Of a DNA stretch of 64,000 nt, positions 45,975-57,809 are shown one piece after another; positions within the stretch are counted from its first letter, which is position 1, and each line of letters starts with the position of its first letter. The DNA is from Sporothrix humicola (Eukaryota > Ascomycota > Sordariomycetes > Ophiostomatales > Ophiostomataceae). The DNA lies in assembly GCA_021396245.1 (NCBI GenBank), contig WNYE01000061.1:186001-250000 (forward strand), read 5' to 3'. The notes under the pieces were generated by a model. That model was not told the origin of the DNA, ran no database searches, and saw only the letters and a list, made by a program, of their open reading frames with translations. A program made the translations under genes and the position numbers.

Positions 45975-47185
45975 TTACCCATGAGTCGGCGGTGCAGCCG
46001 GCGGTCCAAAGGCGCCTTCAATCGGCCCCTCAAAGGGGATGGCATTATCGACATTGCCGCTCTCATACCGGTAAGCTGCTGGCGTAGCATACGAGTCGTA
46101 GTTGAGCGACGTGTTGATGCCTAGCTCGGCCCACGCAAAGATGCCATAGGCCAGATCGCCCTTGTCGCCCAGAAGCACATACTCGACAAACGGATCGTAC
46201 GTGGGCGACGCTGCGTACCCCGTGAACATGTCCACATCGTTTGTCGTCAGCGGCACGGGGTTGGCATTGTACGGCGACGTCTGCTCGACCTGGGAAATGA
46301 GCGCCTGGTCAAAGAAGAGCTGCGAAATGTGCGAGACGTAGCCGCCCGTGTACGACTTGTTCTTCTCGGAGAGCTCGGCGCCAATGTGCGCGTTGATGTG
46401 CTGGTGCGTGGCGCGGCCCATGTAGTGTCCCGGGAAGATGGTGTCGAAATCGACGACGCCCTCGGCATTCCTCATCTGGACGCCGCGCAGGAAAGTTGAG
46501 TTCAACCCGCCCTGGCCTTGAGCAGAAACGCCAGAATAGGCGCCCGTGGCGTTGCAGGCCCAGATATCAAGAAGCACTGCCTGGGCAGGCAGACAGGTCT
46601 CGACATCGATGAGCTGCAGCTCGAGGTGTAGAGGGACGCCTGGCTGACCATCGGTTATGTCTGACCGCAAGTCCTCGCCCCAGACAAAGTACGGGCCCTC
46701 GACATTGTCCGGCGTCAAGACACAGCTGGTGTTGGCGCCAAAGACGGTCGCTGAGGGCGTATCGCTGTCCAGATGGCGCATCCCCGTCAGATTGTGGGAT
46801 TGGGCGCCGTAGCGAGCAAAGTCGGCATCTGATCGGCGGTCAACCGTTGTCACTGGAATGTTAGTACTCTGTGGTGTCTTGTCTGTATTCTTTGTTGGAA
46901 ACGGATTGTCTTACAATGTTCAAGGTTTCTCTGCTTGCGCAGCTCTTGGAACTTGGCAAAGCGGCGCTCCATGGCCCGCTGCTGACGAGCAGCAACATCT
47001 TCGGCGCGGCCTCCACAGGCAGCATCCAGAGTCCGCTTGCTGTTGTGAGCGACCATGTGGCTGAAGGCCTGTTTCTTGATAGTTTCCTGGCGCTTCTCTG
47101 CTGAGAATGGATGCTCACCAGGGTGAGCTGAGGCCGATGAGAGCAGAAGGCCGGCAACGGCCGTCAGAGTAGATATTTTGACCAT
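45975..47185 (-). CDS. Secreted intradiol ring-cleavage dioxygenase
   Basis: Non-heme Fe(III) dioxygenase of 382 aa that cleaves catechol-type rings between the hydroxyls; secreted fungal members act on plant-derived phenolics. Exons 47185-46915 and 46852-45975; a 62-nt intron (GTAAGA...CTAACATTCCAG) restores NLEHLTTVDRR. A signal peptide covers about 1-20 (AGLLLSSASAHPG). The iron ligands fit Tyr196 (GAYSG), Tyr234 (PGHYMGR), His240 and His242 (ATHQHINAH). EGPYFVWGE and VLLDIWACNATG are standard motifs. Four possible N-glycosylation sites (NTS, NST, NKS, NTS) agree with secretion. It resembles the extracellular dioxygenase group rather than cytosolic catechol 1,2-dioxygenases. Its own substrate is unknown. 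Confidence 0.93.
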
Positions 47186-48028
47186 GGTGACGAATTATGG
47201 GAGCCTTTCTTTCGTTTCGTTGCTTTTTGCTTAGAAACATGGAGAACATACTGGGCAGCCATCACCGACACACATGGGCTTGCATTCTATTTATGTTGGC
47301 ATACGTGCTCCCAAAATAGTAGGAACTGCCGAGGACAGTACCGTAAAGACACACATTGCGTGGCGTATATTTTTGGGCGAAAAAAAATATGTGCTATGGG
47401 AAAAAGCACGATCGAGCTAGATTGACGCAGATCGTACCTGCTGCGTTCTACTGAAGACGTAATTTTATATAGCCTTGGCATACTGATGTGTCGATGCGTT
47501 GCATCCAGAGCAATTCAAGCAAAGACGAAAGACGGGGGTAATTGGTGATGAACGGTTAATGTTTCCTCAGTCTGGCGGCCTCTGTTCAATACAATCGTCT
47601 TGATTGGCAGACGTTCTCCGGGATCCCCTCAATTCAATATATGTGAGATAGATTCGACGTCCATTTTGACAAACGTTTATTTAGAGTTTCATTAAAACCG
47701 CCAGGTCATCTAATTATGCTTCTTGTCGGTGGCTAAAGTCCGTCTTTTCCCCCGTATTTTACCTGCAAAAGGCACAATCCCCGAGCCGTCATCTCAGGCC
47801 GTCTTCTGTGCCCCGAGAGCGGTGTCTTGCAATTGTCCGTGGTTCCATGTCACGGTTTGCGTTGGATTGATCTTATTCATTTTCAATTCATGTCTATATC
47901 GCTTGCATGTGTTATGTTCTATTTTTGTATGTACGGGCCCTTGTCCTATCCGGGCCTTTTGAGGCTTTTATGAGGTCACTGCGAAGAGACGTTTCACCAG
48001 CCATCGTTTCGACATTTAGTTGCCATGT
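47186..48028. other. Intergenic region upstream of the dioxygenase
   Basis: 843 bp, AT-rich in the half near the dioxygenase, with no supportable gene. It should hold the dioxygenase promoter and the 3' end of the aminotransferase. Confidence 0.5.
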
Positions 48029-49353
48029 CTATGCCGACGTGACCGAGGCCGGGTTGGAACGGACAGCGTGAATCGCGGCGGCAACGTACTTGACGTTCTT
48101 GGTGTTCACTGAAAGGGGTTAGCAGAATTCAAAATAAGACGGGAAAGTTTCGTGGAGAAAAACTTACAGCCGGCGATCGAAATACGTCCCGACGAGTGGA
48201 TGTAGATGTGGTACTTTTCGCGCAGGTAGTTGACCTCGGGCTTCGACAGGCCAGTGTACGAGAACATGCCGATCTGGTCGACAATGTGCGTCCACTTGCC
48301 CGGCGTGCCCAGGCGCACAAGCTCGTCGTACAGCGCCTGGCGCATGGCCAGGATGCGGCCGCTCATCGTCTGCAGCTCGGCGTGCCACTGCTTCGTCAGG
48401 TCTTTGCTGGTTAGGATGGCCTTGGCAATGTCAGAGCCGTAGCGCGGCGACACCGAGTACTCGGAGCGGATGATCTGGGCGAGGTTGGCCGTGACGGCGT
48501 CTCTGGCCTGCGGCGCGCAGCCCTCGCCAGCGGCCACAACGTGGAACGCACCGGCGCGGTGGCCGTACAGACCCAGGTTCTTGGAGAAGGACTGGGCCAC
48601 GCACATCTCGACGGGCGGCTGCAGCTGGGCGAAGTGGCGAATGGCCCAGGCATCGCGGTCCGGGTCGCCCGAAGCGAAGCCCTGGTAGGCATTGTCGAAG
48701 AAGGGGAACAGACGCTTGCGCTGGCACAGCTCGCCGAGCGCCGTCCACTGCTCCTGGTTGGGATCGAGGCCTGTGGGGTTGTGGGCGCAGGCATGCAGCA
48801 CAATCACGTCGTTGGCCTCGGCCTCCCTCTCGAGCGTGTCGACCATGGCGGCGAAATCAAGGGCGCGGGTCTCGGCGTTGTAGTACGGGTAAAAGTGCAC
48901 AGGGACGCCCACGGTGTTCCAGATCAGCTCGTGGTTGGCCCACGTCGGCGCCGACAGCCACACACGGCGCGGCCGCAGCGTCTCGGCAAGGAAACGGGCG
49001 CCGACATGGTTGGCGCCGGAACCGGACACGGTCTGGACAGAAGTCAGGCGGTCGGCCTCGCAGCTGCTGCCAAAGACAAACTCGCGGGCCAGGGCCAGGA
49101 ACTGCTGGTCACCCTCGATCGGCGTGTAGTCGTGGCGATGCGGGTCGGCCTTCGCGGCCATGGACTGCTCGACGGTGCGCACAACGTCGAGCGGCCACGG
49201 CTCGCCGGCATCCGAGCAGTAGACACCGGCGCCGAGGTTGACACGTTCAGGATGTGTGTCCCTCCGGTACTGGCCAAGAAGCTCAAAGATTTCGTCACGC
49301 GGGGCCGACGGCAGCGCCGCAAAGTGGGAGGTGGAAGTTGGAACGGAACCCAT
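48029..49353 (-). CDS. Aspartate aminotransferase, cytosolic type
   Basis: PLP enzyme of 421 aa (aspartate + 2-oxoglutarate to oxaloacetate + glutamate). Exons 49353-48168 and 48108-48029; a 59-nt intron (GTAAGT...TTTCAG) near the 3' end restores RISIAGLNTKNVKYVAAAI. The PLP lysine is Lys258 in SFSKNLGLYGHRAG; Asn192 (HNPTG), Asp220, Tyr223 and Arg266 fit the usual PLP contacts. The N-terminus MGSVPTSTSHFAALPSAP has no mitochondrial presequence, so a cytosolic form is likely. The ATG was chosen for that reason; in-frame sequence upstream lacks an ATG. Substitutions such as NLGAGVYCSDAGEPW depart from the most conserved AspATs, so a broader aromatic or cysteine-sulfinate preference is possible. 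Confidence 0.93.
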
Positions 49354-49690
49354 GGTGTTCGTGGTGTGGTGGGGGGAGTCGGTGAATCGGCGAAAAATCG
49401 GAGGACTCGGGTGGTCGTGTAAAATTTTTGAAAATCTCGTGAAATTCAAAATGAATTGATTTCAAGTGCGTTGGACAAAATATTCGTCAAATCTGTTTAT
49501 TGACTTTGTGACGTTTTCTCGTGTAATTGCAACTGCTGTCAGACCGTGAGACGGGTAGGGCGAATGTGGAATCAGGGGAAACGTGGATGAGGTCGAGGGT
49601 GGATTTCGACGCATTGGCCTGGAGAAAATGGGGACGTCGGCTTAAAAAAAGACTTTGAAGTCAGGGGGCCAAAATAAAGAAAAAAAATCG

Positions 49691-49730
49691 ACACCAAAAC
49701 ACACCAAAGGACACCAAAGCACACCAAAAA
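49691..49730. repeat. Four tandem decamers, ACACCAAARN
   Basis: ACACCAAAAC, ACACCAAAGG, ACACCAAAGC and ACACCAAAAA follow in perfect register, about 340-380 bp upstream of the aminotransferase ATG (its minus strand reads TTTGGTGT). Confidence 0.8.
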
Positions 49731-51631
49731 AGTCACGAAACCAGACGCCAATGCCACCAAAAATTCAAATTAGATAACAGATACCAACGGAATGCAAAAA
49801 ATTCAAGGTGAACGAACGCGGAACTAGCGCTCTGCCGCCGAGGCTAGCCGGTGTGCGGTATGGCGTGCGGATTGGCGCATTTGTGCGCGCGTGCCACTTT
49901 TAAGCCGCCGGAAAGGTACAGGTTCAGTGTCAGTGTGACACCCGTTGCTCGCCCTTCGGCCTTTCAAAATTTCTTTCAAGGCGTTGAGGCGTTGAGAGAA
50001 AGGCCCCACTTTTTGCGTGGCGGCCCGTGTTAGTCGGTGCTAGCCGGGCGCCGCATATCCGGACTCTTTTTGGCAGGAGCGGCTTTGGTGACGTTGGACG
50101 ACTGTATTCTCCAAATACGTCAACGTGCATATATTCGATATCGCGTGATACAAAAGAGAGGATACAGATTGCTGGGCGCATGGCTATCTGTCGTGAATGT
50201 CGAAGAGGGATCGTCCTTGTGTCACAGTCATGGTGTAAGTCAAGGATTGACATTGAGATATGTCAACCGACTTTACAATCAGTTTCAGATTTGTGTTCAC
50301 CCGATAGGACCGATTGATACCATGCGACGATCTGCAATCAAGCATGCTACCTTGACGCTCTCTCATTCTGTATCTCTTTCGCCTCGTTGTGATTTATTTT
50401 ATGTTCGAAGAACTTAAGACTCCTGTTATTCATGGCCCTTTTCTTGATCGACGAAGAAAGTGAACAGTAGACCGGAAATTCTGCCCATTCTCTCTTCCAT
50501 TTGACTCTGGTCGCACTGTCCGATTGGCCTTTTTTGTATAGAAGTTCCAACACACGAGCAGGGCCGCACCTCTCCATACGAGTCTGCACACTCGAATTGA
50601 TATACACGAAATGACTACAGGGACTATAGCCAATGATAAGACCGCTGCTTCCATAAATTTATTTTGAGTCGCAAACGTATTGTCTTTTTTGTTACCAAGC
50701 TGCTGGCTTTCCATATTACCTGCGTGAAAATGACCAGGTTTTTATTTGGAGAAGCGTTCGTCTCAATCTATTGCAATCAAGCAGTTTCTCCAACTCCCAA
50801 TTCTGGACCTTCTTGCAATGTCACTTTGTTCTATATTTTGCACATCCTATCACTTCCCCTCGCACACTCGTACCGTATCTGCACCTGCCTTTTTCTCGAC
50901 TCTTTGACTCCACGATAGCGTTGCAGCGAACCATTGTTTTGTGCCGCCCGAACGGGAAGGCAGTCGTCGATGTGGCTGTCAGCAACCTCCAACGGACTTG
51001 GGGCCTCCCAAAAACTGTGTTGAAAACGCCGCACAACAGAGCCAATTAATATATGCCGAGCCTCCTGGCCACCTCTGGCCACCCCGCGCCGGCCGTGTTT
51101 GTCGTTCCCCTCCATTCCCACCTACTCTATTCAGCCGAGGCCGCAGCAGACGCCGCACACAAAGTTGAAGAACACACTGCAGAGAAGACGGCACATATTC
51201 TATGTGCCGCACACGCACATGGTCTGGCGGCATCTGACATCATTCCTTGGGCATGGCGATCCCCTTGTATATATATTCATGAATATAAGAGAAGCCATGT
51301 GAGGACCGTCGAAATGATCCATTGGATCTGTCCAGAGGCAAAGCATGCAACTACCTTAACGGTGCTCTATGTCACCGTGCCAGTGCATCCTGCGATGCAC
51401 CTGCTGCAGTAGGAACCAGCATAAAAGGGAAGAAGAAGGTCAAACAGATATGCACGTATCGTGACTCTCTTCAACAGGTCGCAGTCGATCCTCCACACTT
51501 TCCGAAAAAAGAATGGTGTGGTAACAATGACTGGTTTGAGGACCTCTTCTCAGAAGAAGGGTAGCGATGCTGCAGCCATGGGATAGAAGCTGTTTGGAGA
51601 GGAGTTGAAGCTTGGCTTGCCATCGACCAAG

Positions 51632-51639
51632 TATAAAAG
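51632..51639 (+). promoter_or_regulatory. TATA box of the carboxylesterase gene
   Basis: TATAAAAG lies 133 nt before the ATG at 51772. An intact core promoter is kept in front of a gene with a nonsense codon. Confidence 0.5.
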
Positions 51640-51771
51640 AGAACGTGGTCGTCTGCGAGAGATGTAGATCTGGGCCAGGGAAGCATCGTAGGATTCAAAG
51701 ACACATAACCAAGATCAGTCTCAGGCACAATCTGAAGACCCATAACGAGTGCCGATACATCCTTCTTCGCA

Positions 51772-53376
51772 ATGAGATATACGCACACCATATCCCTCCT
51801 GGCGGCCGTTGCCAAGGCTGCTCCCTTCCAGCGTGGTAATGACAATGCCACTGACCCTCTCACTGTCGCCACACTGACTGGCGTCTTCACCGGCGCTCTC
51901 AATGACAAGTACCCCAATGTGCGCGAGTTTCGGAGTATCCCCTATGCACAGCCTCCCATTGGCGATCGTCGCTGGCTGCCACCTCTCGCCCTCGAGCCCA
52001 GCGGACGGCACTTCTACTCGTTGCGCTATCCGGCATCATGCCCGCAATATTTGACGACTCACCCGTCGCTGTGGAATGCCAACATCACCGACTTTGCAAT
52101 CGGCACGCGGGGCCAAAGTCTTCTGGCTGGTGTGCAAGCACAGACGAGCTCCGAAGACTGCCTAAGCCTGGCCATCTGGGCGCCTCAACCGAACACATCG
52201 GATTCGACTAGCCTGCTTCCCGTCGCCGTCTTCTTGCCTGGTGGTGACTTCCAAGCCGGCGGCGTTGATGTCCCGTACCAGATGCCGGCACCGCTTGTCA
52301 GCCGTCGTGGCGATTTGATTGTTGTGACGCTCAACTACCGCCTCAACATCTTTGGATTTCCCAACGCGGCCGGCCTGCACGATCAGAACTTGGGAATCCT
52401 GGACTAGCGCATGGCCACCGAGTGGCTGCACTCCAATATCAAGGCTTTTGGTGGCGATCCAGATCGCATGGTGCTCTGGGGCCAGTCTGCAGGTGCTGTT
52501 GCTGCTGATATCAACAACTATGCCTTTTATGACAACCCCCTGGTTGCCGGATACTATCTCATGTCTGGCACGGCCGCTGTGGCCGGCGTCAAGGCCGATC
52601 CGCTGTACAGCAACTTTTCGTTTGTGGCGCGGAATGTCGGTTGTGATTTTGGCAATGGCACCAATCGCGACCCCGATGCTGAGCTCGCCTGCATGCGCCG
52701 CGTGCCTGCCGATCTCATCACCAACTTCTTGGGCCACTATGCCGAGAATGCAACGAAACCGTCGATTGGCTTCCGTCCTGTCCCCGACGAGCGCATCTAT
52801 TTCGCTAACTACAGCGACCGCGCTACCAAGGGCTTTATTGCCGACCGCCCTGCCCTGGTGTCAACAACTGCCAACGAAGACGCCGGCCTCTATGTCTACC
52901 CGGCCTCCAACTTGACCGAGGGTCCGTGGATGCCTGCCGTCGACAAGGGCACGCTCTCGGTGTTTGTCTGTCCGGCGGCCAACACCACCCGCTGGCGTGG
53001 CGCTCTGTCGGGCCGCACGACGTATCGCTACCAGTATGCTGGTAACTTCAGTGCTGTTACACCCTTCTCCTGGATGGGCGCTTACCACGCAAGCGATATC
53101 CCGATGGTTTTCGGCACGTTGGCGCGGCGGCCGACTGATGAACAGACACCCTTTGCGGAGCAAGTGCTGGCGACAATGGAAGACCACTTCTCGGCGTTTT
53201 TGGCTGATCCGGAAAACGGTCTGCGGGCACGGGGATGGTTACCGGATGATGGCAACGCCAATGGAGGATACATGATGCGGTTTGCTGCGGGAGAAACTCT
53301 GCAAAAGGGCATCAACTCCCTCGAGGTTGACGGCGCTTGCTATGGCCAAGGGACATACGACCACAGTCCTGTGTAG
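51772..53376 (+). pseudogene. Type-B carboxylesterase/lipase interrupted by one in-frame TAG
   Basis: Secreted serine esterase of the cholinesterase-like family, 534 codons in one frame, broken by a TAG at 52405-52407 (codon 212). Relatives have LDQR at this place, so CAG (Gln) has become TAG. The rest is intact: signal peptide about 1-17 (ISLLAAVAKAA), Ser in GQSAGA (codon at 52486), an acid in STTANEDAG and His in GAYHASDIPMVFGT complete the triad; N-glycosylation sites are many; the frame runs to a normal C-terminus at 53376. The promoter has a TATA box. Untreated, the product would be an inactive 211-aa N-terminal piece. It may be a very young pseudogene, an assembly error, or a stop altered in the RNA. 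Confidence 0.75.
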
Positions 53377-53667
53377 GATGTATTAGTGTGAATGGGTATG
53401 AGGACGAACATGTTTGTGACTTACTTGCGGCTTTATCTAATGAATTGAATTTTGTTATGAAGAAGAAATAGATCTACTTCTTTGTAGAAGTGACAGGCCA
53501 CGGGAACTCTTGATGCTTTATCAATAAGAAAAGACGCAAATCGTAAGAAAAGAGAGAAAAAAACAGCAAATAACAAAACGGCTGTCAAAATGGGTATGCT
53601 GTCTATTCTATGTACTCTAGTGATGCTGTATGTGGCAATTAAGATTATGGTATTATTATACGGGGAA

Positions 53668-55073
53668 TTAGTTCTCGACAGTAGTGACGGCGTCCTGGGA
53701 TGAGGGGGGTGATGGCGGTGCGAGAGAAGGCTGCACCGGTGCCTCAAGCTGCGTGGCATACCATGCCTTGAATTCCTCTTCGGAGAGGCAAGGCTCGCCC
53801 AGCTTGAGGAAGCGGTTCATGACGGTGTGGACGTGCATCTCGTTGGCGTAGCCCTTTGCAGATGTCTTGAAGGCCGGAATAGCCTTGCGCTCGCGGTAGA
53901 GCGCCGTACAGAACTGCGCAATGTTGGCGCAAAGCACCTCGTTCTCTCCGTATGTCACAAACATGTCGTCGACGGGCAGGTCGGCCAGCCATCCCTCGGG
54001 TGTCGTCAGAGGACAGCTCCACGGCGTGCCTTTGCTGGCGGTTTCCTTATTTTCGCCTTCTCCTTCGGCGACTGGCCCTAGGTAGTTTTGTGCCCAGTAG
54101 TCGAGCGCATCAGCATACAGAACGTCATTGGTTTCGTTGGCCATCACGAGACCCTCGCTGCGAGCACGGGTGATGATCCAGGGCGAGAGCAGAGCGGCGC
54201 CAGCGAGGCGTTCGCCTGCAGGCAGAGTCACGGCGGGCACCTGGGGATCGGGATGGGCGAGGTGTTGCAGTAAACTCAAGGCGAGGTGGCCACCGGCAGA
54301 GTCGCCGACGATCGTGATGGCGGATGGCGAATACTTTTCAGTCGTCAAGAGGTAGTTGAGGAGGACAGCCGCCTGCTGGAGCTGGCGCGGGTATTGGTTG
54401 GCGGTCTCGGACGCGAGGCCATACTGTAGAATGTAGACGGACACATTCTCGGGAATGGTCTTGTTGTAGCCGCAAGCAAGCTCGATGTGCTGGCCAAGGG
54501 CAGGCCCCATGTAGCCGCCGCCGTGGAACATGGCGACGGCTCTGCGTGGAGGCGACGGTGCCGATGGGGATGCCGGAGCCGACGCAGTCTGTCCCTTCTT
54601 CATCTTCGGCGCAAGGCAGATAACGGTTGTGCCGTTACTGAGGTGGATCAGCGAGTAAGACAGCCGGTTGCTGCGTGCAAAGCCCCGGGCCATCCATCTC
54701 GTCGACGGCAGCAGGTTCTGGATGCCGACGGCGCTGAGGCCGTACTGGTAGTCGCGCATGCCCTCGAGGGCTATGAACTTGTAGACGCTGTGGCCATTGC
54801 GGCGTGCCTTGCCGCCGACAACGGCTTTGACGAACTTGAAGAGAAGTTTGAAGGCTGGTTGATGAGTCAGAATGATGCTGCGCATTCGTATATTGCAAGA
54901 GTGTGGAGGCGAGTTCGTATTTCTCCTATTTCTTCCCCTTTCTCGTGTCCTCTCACAGCCCCGTGCTCGCGACCGGAAGAATACTCACTGATGGCGATGG
55001 CCCGCGAAAGGAGGCAGATCCAGCCCCAGAGGCCCAGAGCGACGGCATACTCGCGCTCAATAGGATGCGCCAT
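53668..55073 (-). CDS. Membrane-anchored alpha/beta hydrolase, steryl acetyl hydrolase (Say1)-like
   Basis: Hormone-sensitive-lipase-family esterase of 423 aa. Exons 55073-54989 and 54854-53668; the 134-nt intron (GTGAGT...CAACCAG) is the longest of the ordinary introns here. A single hydrophobic segment at about 10-28 (YAVALGLWGWICLLSRAIAI) looks like a signal anchor, as in yeast Say1, an ER-anchored deacetylase of steryl acetates. The oxyanion motif HGGG starts at His139, and Ser214 lies in GDSAGGHLA. An acid in MFVTYGENEV and the His in NEMHVHTVM probably finish the triad. A sterol role is inferred from layout; many fungal paralogues have other ester substrates. Convergent with the broken carboxylesterase, 291 bp between their ends. 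Confidence 0.86.
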
Positions 55074-57809
55074 ATTGCTGTCAGGCCGTGGGCGATGCTG
55101 CGATTGAGCGGTGGCGGCAAAAGATATTGAAGTTGTACGTGCCGTAATATGCAGCGCAGACCAAAGCCTCAATGCCAATGGCAGAGCAAAAGCAAGGCCA
55201 ATGCAGACGGCAATGCAGACCTCAGCTGTGGCCAGCGCGCACAAGCTGTTTTTGTTTCGCTTGCGCGGGATTTGATCCGCCGTGAGACTGGCTGTCGGGG
55301 GCAAAAAAAAAAAAAAAACGTGACGCGGGCCCAGAGAAAAGGGGTGAGCGTGTCGACAGGCCAGACGAAGCGAGGGTGAAAGAAAAGTGCACACCCCGTA
55401 GAATCCGTCAGATATGCACAATGCGAAGATGTGAGACGACAAATACGCGGGATGTGTACGTCGATTCTGCTGGCTCAATGACAGGCAGGCGCGACCACAG
55501 ACAGTGGAACACCCCCTGAAAACAAAATGTAGAGGATCCTTCCTTCCTCGAGATTTCCTTGTCGATGGACTGTTCCTTCCTTCTTTTGTTGGCCTTGCCC
55601 TCCGACTCGGCCGTTGTTCCCACCTGCTTATTACTGCCTGCCGTTTTTCTGGTTGGGGCATCAAGCAGCCATTCTTGGCCGGATTTTTAGCGGCCCCGTC
55701 AGCTCTGCCACGGCACCACGGCTGAAATTACGCCCGTCCTGGAGGATCTTCCATGCAACCCTGCTCACGTTAAAGTAATAGCTGGGGTGGTCAGCCTCTG
55801 TACTTATATTTCAGATAAGCAAGCAGTCGTCCTCCAGCTGCCTCGTACTCGTAGTCGCAATTTGTCCGTCACCGTGATTCATACCTTGGCGTACGGTCTT
55901 TCGCTTCTTCATATTTCTGGTGAAGTCAATCGGCGTATGGTGTAAGATGTCGTACTCGGAAAGGAGTGTTGTCGTTCGCTCTTTCCCAGTGGAGAGTGCC
56001 CGACAACGATTACCTTATCCCCTATGTCGTATTTTCCGTTTCGCTAAACAGCCCTAATTAACTGAAATGGAATAAGTGCGAGGGAAGGGACGAAAAGCAG
56101 AAACTCAAATACTGGTCCGGACTCCGAGTATCTTTTACTTATCATACTCTCCTAGATACGCAGCAACAACTGTCCTCCTCAGCAAAATTCAGCAGAGGCT
56201 AAAAACAGAAAGAAAAAGCGAGCCGGCCAAAGACAAGGATCTCACGGAGATCGTTGCTGGTTCTTTTTGTGAATTTGACATGCGCCTCAGACGTGTTCGG
56301 ATTGTTTAGCCAACAAGAGCCCCGTAGGGCCTGGCCACCTCACTGGCTCAGGCCTACTCTTGTCACCGTTGTATTTACACTTAAGTAAGTGCGATGCACC
56401 CATCTCGCTCCTTCCCAATGCACTTTTTGCTCTTTCCCAGGCGAGCAACGACGTTTCAAACGCTCCTTCTCTCCAAGAATGCCCCTTGTCCTGCCAATCT
56501 CACCTTTTCCACGTCCTCCCCTGCAACCCGTCTAACCGGTTTCGAGAAGGCGTGGCTCTTCCGTCAGACTGGATATGCGCCCAAACACCCCCAACCGCCA
56601 CTAGCTGCCCTACAGCGCCTGTTTGGAAATCCTTCCATAAATTGGACCCACGGCGTCCTTTGTGCCCTTTGGATGTACGGTGATTTAGTCGGAGGCCATG
56701 AATTAAAGCTCCGCCAAATAGGGCCAAAAAGCCTCCGAGTTTTTCAAAGCAAGTTCACAGATACGCTAAATTCGCGGGTGCCCTGCAACCTGCATGGTGT
56801 TCGTTCTGCCACTTTTCTCTTGCCTTGCCAATTTAAGTAATTTGTGCCCTCTGTCTTGTTTCCGAGCCTTCAATTCACCGAGTCCGAGACCTGTGGGTGT
56901 CAGCATGGTGAGAACTACGGATAGTTTGAGTCGAGAAGAGTACTTATAGAAAATTGCTCAATTTGCCCGGTACCAAAAAGTGATTCCGCATCATGATGCT
57001 CTCGGTCAATGGGAAGGAGTGAGAGGAGCACGCCGGTCAATGGCAGGAGAGCGCCTTCGAGCGCCTTCCTGACTTGCGTTGAATGCATCTTATTGATCGT
57101 GTTTTCTTCCTTCATGTTCCCCGAAGCGAACTGCTGAGCATTGGCTCCTGCCTTGGCCATATATCTGACAACGGCTCCTGCCCTGGTTGGCAGTGCGACA
57201 TACGGAGAACGTGGTGGCAATGGCTCTTGCCCTACTGGGTAAGACGTCGCGACTGATGATGGATCCTGGAAGGAACAGGGTAATGGATCGGCGGGCCTTG
57301 TCCTTCCTCTACCACAATACAACGGCCCCTCCCCTTTCCCTGCTTCTTTCTTTCCTCAATTTCACATCCCTAGTCCTCTGGGTCCTGCCCTATGCGCCTT
57401 CCGTGTATACTCCATATCTTCCCTGGAGAAGTGCGTCGTAGTTTCCCTTTGTCAAATCTGTAGCCTGGCGCTCTTGCTATTTACGGCATTCTATCTAAAT
57501 TTCCACGTTCTGCTGCCCCATTCTTGTCGAGCTTCTGGAGACTGTCTCCTTTTCTAACTTTTAAACATCCTCAATCCTATTTCTGAACCATGTTCGTATG
57601 GTTTTCCTATTTGTAGTACCGGTTCCCTAGATTTCTGTTTGCGCTTGCTTTTGCATCTCCCTGTCTTTTCCTATTTGGCCTCGTTTCTGGCAGATTTGTT
57701 GATACCCCTTCATTTTTTTCGCATTGCCACGCCTTTTTCTCGGATTCCCTTCACTTCTTCTCCTGACTCAAAACAACACCTCGACCTGCAATACTACAAC
57801 ATCAACACC
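55074..57809. other. Long intergenic region, Say1-like / acyltransferase
   Basis: 2.7 kb between divergent start codons. An A run lies at about 55302-55318. Frames at 56.1-56.8 kb lack domains. No gene is supported; the last 200 bp should be the acyltransferase leader. Confidence 0.5.

Larger units (their letters stand above)
49354..51771. other. Long intergenic region, aminotransferase / carboxylesterase
   Basis: 2.4 kb between divergent start codons. Open frames overlap and have no recognisable domain. It holds a 4 x 10-bp repeat (49691-49730) and a TATA box (51632-51639). Confidence 0.5.

Noticed and set aside
54867..55664. 265-codon minus frame extending upstream of the Say1-like ATG
   Set aside because: Its upstream part is leader-like; the ATG at 55073 begins a credible signal anchor and the GTGAGT donor at 54988 ends the exon.
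56360..56840. Overlapping frames of 107 and 148 codons
   Set aside because: Two frames over the same DNA, no domain, no splice partners and no codon bias; treated as intergenic.
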